Assembly: GCA_043800975.1 (NCBI GenBank)
Contig: JAZDMK010000202.1
Coordinates: 1-7,206, forward strand
From: JAZDMK01 sp043800975
Lineage (GTDB): Bacteria > Bacteroidota > Bacteroidia > Bacteroidales > JAHJDW01
Direction: 5' to 3'
Length of the DNA: 7,206 nucleotides
Shown here: piece by piece, positions 5,771 to 7,206 of the stretch
How positions within the stretch are numbered: the first letter of the stretch is position 1
Layout of the letters: each line of letters starts with the position of its first letter
Translations under genes and position numbers: made by a program
Notes under the pieces: model-generated
What the model saw: the letters and a program-made list of their open reading frames with translations, nothing else
Told to the model about the DNA's origin: nothing
The model's database searches: none

Positions 5771-6975
5771 AATATTCTGCCATACGTAAAAAACTCAATT
5801 TTCAGATTGACAGAAATACGACGGAAGGTCTTGCTCACCTTACTCATTATTTCCAGAATCATAAAAATGGTGTATCAGCTTTTTTCAAACCCGGTGCAAC
5901 AGAATATTTAAAAGAGCTTCACGAAAAAATAGATGTTTTTGAAGAAAACGGATTTCAATATTATCTTCCCATCAAATGGGATATACCTTTTCCTCCGGTT
6001 GAAAACCCTAAATTTAAATTTATTGATTTATTTGCGGGGATCGGGGGTATCAGGCTCGCATTTCAAAACCTCGGTGGCAAATGTGTCTACACAAGCGAAT
6101 GGGACCCCTTCTCAAAAAAAACATATGAAGTAAATTTTGGAGAAGTACCATTTGGAGACATCACAAAAATCAACGAAAAGGAAATTCCTGGTCACGATAT
6201 TTTACTAGCGGGTTTTCCCTGCCAGCCCTTTTCAATAGCAGGTGTAAGTAAGAAAAATGCACTAGGTCGCAAACATGGTTTTCTGGATGAAACCCAGGGT
6301 ACTTTGTTTTTTGATGTAGCCAGAATCATTAAAGAAAAAAAACCAAAAGCATTTATGCTGGAGAATGTGAAGAACCTTATTTCACACGACAAGGGGAATA
6401 CATTCAGGGTTATTGAAAAGACATTAAAAGAACTTGGATATAATGTACATTTCAAAATTTTGGATGCAAAACATTTTGTACCCCAGCATCGCGAAAGGAT
6501 CATTATTGTCGGATTTAGAAATGAAGTTTTCAAAGGAAAAGAAAAATTTCACTTTCCTGAATTACCTGAACCGGATAAAAAAATCAAAGATATTCTTGAA
6601 GAGAAACCCGAAAAAAAATACACACTCTCCGATCATCTTTGGAAATATTTACAGGACTATTCTGTTAAGCATAAAGCAAAAGGAAATGGTTTTGGATTTG
6701 GAATGACGGACTTAAACGGAATATCCCGGACAATGAGCGCAAGGTATTATAAGGACGGTTCTGAAATTCTGATACCGCAGAAAAACAAAAACCCAAGGCG
6801 GCTTACACCCCGCGAATGTGCCCGTCTGCAGGGCTTTCCTGATACATTCATTATCCCTGTTTCAGATAACCAAGCCTACAAACAATTTGGCAATTCAGTT
6901 GCAACACCATTAATACAAGCTGTTGGTAAAAATCTGGTTAAATCTCTTCTAAAAACAACAAATGGCAAGTCTTGA
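5761..6975 (+). CDS. dcm: Dcm-like DNA (cytosine-5) methyltransferase
   Basis: 404 residues, complete. It transfers a methyl group from S-adenosylmethionine to C5 of cytosine. Motifs in order: I FIDLFAGIGG (87-96), IV GFPCQPFS with nucleophile C154 (151-158), VI ENV with E201, VIII QHRER (242-246), IX RRLTPRECARLQGFPD (346-361) and X QFGNSV (375-380). The catalytic stretch (GVSKKN, HGF, TQGTLFFDV) and the target-recognition region (KGNGFGFGM at 307-315, RTMSARYYKDGSEILI at 323-338) are very close to E. coli Dcm as I remember it, suggesting CCWGG or a close relative such as CCNGG. The N-terminal 80 residues differ from Dcm and show no clear helix-turn-helix. The ATG overlaps the end of vsr by 10 bp, and the TGA overlaps the next gene by 14 bp. 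The gene contains CCWGG sites itself (6187-6191, 6294-6298). Confidence 0.96.
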   Translation: MPVKYSAIRKKLNFQIDRNTTEGLAHLTHYFQNHKNGVSAFFKPGATEYLKELHEKIDVFEENGFQYYLPIKWDIPFPPVENPKFKFIDLFAGIGGIRLAFQNLGGKCVYTSEWDPFSKKTYEVNFGEVPFGDITKINEKEIPGHDILLAGFPCQPFSIAGVSKKNALGRKHGFLDETQGTLFFDVARIIKEKKPKAFMLENVKNLISHDKGNTFRVIEKTLKELGYNVHFKILDAKHFVPQHRERIIIVGFRNEVFKGKEKFHFPELPEPDKKIKDILEEKPEKKYTLSDHLWKYLQDYSVKHKAKGNGFGFGMTDLNGISRTMSARYYKDGSEILIPQKNKNPRRLTPRECARLQGFPDTFIIPVSDNQAYKQFGNSVATPLIQAVGKNLVKSLLKTTNGKS

Positions 6976-7206
6976 TTTAAACACAATGAGGAATTACCTT
7001 TCCTCAAGTATTAGTAGCATTAATCAGAATAAGACTAATGGTATGCTGGCTGAAATTGATCTTCGAAATACACTGGCTGATTTGGGTTTTGGGGGGAGAA
7101 TTTCTCAGGGAGGTTGGATAGTAAGGTCTGTCGGAAGCGGTGTTTTTGGCCATCATTCTGCGGTTTTGTTTCCGCAAACAATTATTGAAAATGTTGAATA
7201 TACTCC
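6962..7206 (+). CDS. Unrecognised protein, N-terminus only; candidate restriction endonuclease
   Basis: An ATG at 6962 opens a frame of 81 codons with no stop before the right edge. It begins 14 bp inside the methyltransferase gene, the same tight overlap as between vsr and the methyltransferase, so all three are probably one mRNA. The visible part is a Ser/Asn-rich helical start (residues 6-28), an MLAEIDLRN segment (28-36), then a Gly-rich region with GGWIVRSVGSGVFGHH (50-65). There is no signal peptide. I do not recognise the family. Overlap with a methyltransferase makes a cognate restriction endonuclease the leading guess; E30 and D32 could be catalytic acids, but no PD-(D/E)xK motif is in the visible part. 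A second in-frame ATG at residue 9 (6986) is an alternative start. Confidence 0.8.
   Translation, partial: MASLDLNTMRNYLSSSISSINQNKTNGMLAEIDLRNTLADLGFGGRISQGGWIVRSVGSGVFGHHSAVLFPQTIIENVEYT

Overview
The window looks like a piece of a Bacteroidota (Bacteroidetes) chromosome. The evidence is: several promoters match the phylum's TTTG/TTG-N19-23-TAnnTTTG pattern; start codons lack clear Shine-Dalgarno sequences; the EF-G-like GTPase and the helical hypothetical protein resemble families I know mainly from this phylum; and there is a GC-rich palindromic repeat of a kind often dispersed in these genomes. No rRNA or species marker is present, so I cannot go below phylum.

Layout. 1-1447 (minus): the N-terminal 482 codons of an EF-G-like translation GTPase, running off the left edge, with its own promoter at 1499-1529. 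1550-2539 (minus): a complete PfkB-family kinase of the adenosine-kinase type. 2620-2693 (plus): tRNA-Asn(GUU), transcribed divergently from the kinase; their promoter boxes lie side by side. 2699-3006: no gene, but hairpin-forming sequence (a terminator-like stem with competing partners) and a GC-rich palindromic repeat. 3007-4014 (minus): a secreted protein with two SH3-like repeats and a retropepsin-type aspartic protease domain, cut by an in-frame TAA eight codons after the catalytic Asp. The frame stays open and homologous-looking for 90 more codons. 4242-5024 (minus): an all-helical, internally duplicated protein of unknown function with a strong terminator. 5025-5344: a divergent intergenic region. 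5345-7206 (plus): a tightly overlapping cluster of a Vsr-type mismatch endonuclease, a Dcm-like C5-cytosine methyltransferase, and the start of an unrecognised protein that runs off the right edge.

How the genes relate. The left part is housekeeping (translation factor paralogue, nucleoside/sugar kinase, tRNA). The right part is accessory. The methyltransferase resembles E. coli Dcm closely through the catalytic and target-recognition regions, which suggests methylation of CCWGG or a close relative. Vsr would repair the T:G mismatches caused by deamination of that methylcytosine. The third overlapping frame sits where a cognate restriction endonuclease would be expected, so this may be a complete type II restriction-modification system with a repair gene rather than an orphan dcm-vsr pair. 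That role is inferred from position, not from a recognised motif. The most notable single sequence observations are the nonsense codon in the protease gene and the likely leaderless start of vsr, whose ATG lies four bases after an exact -7 box.
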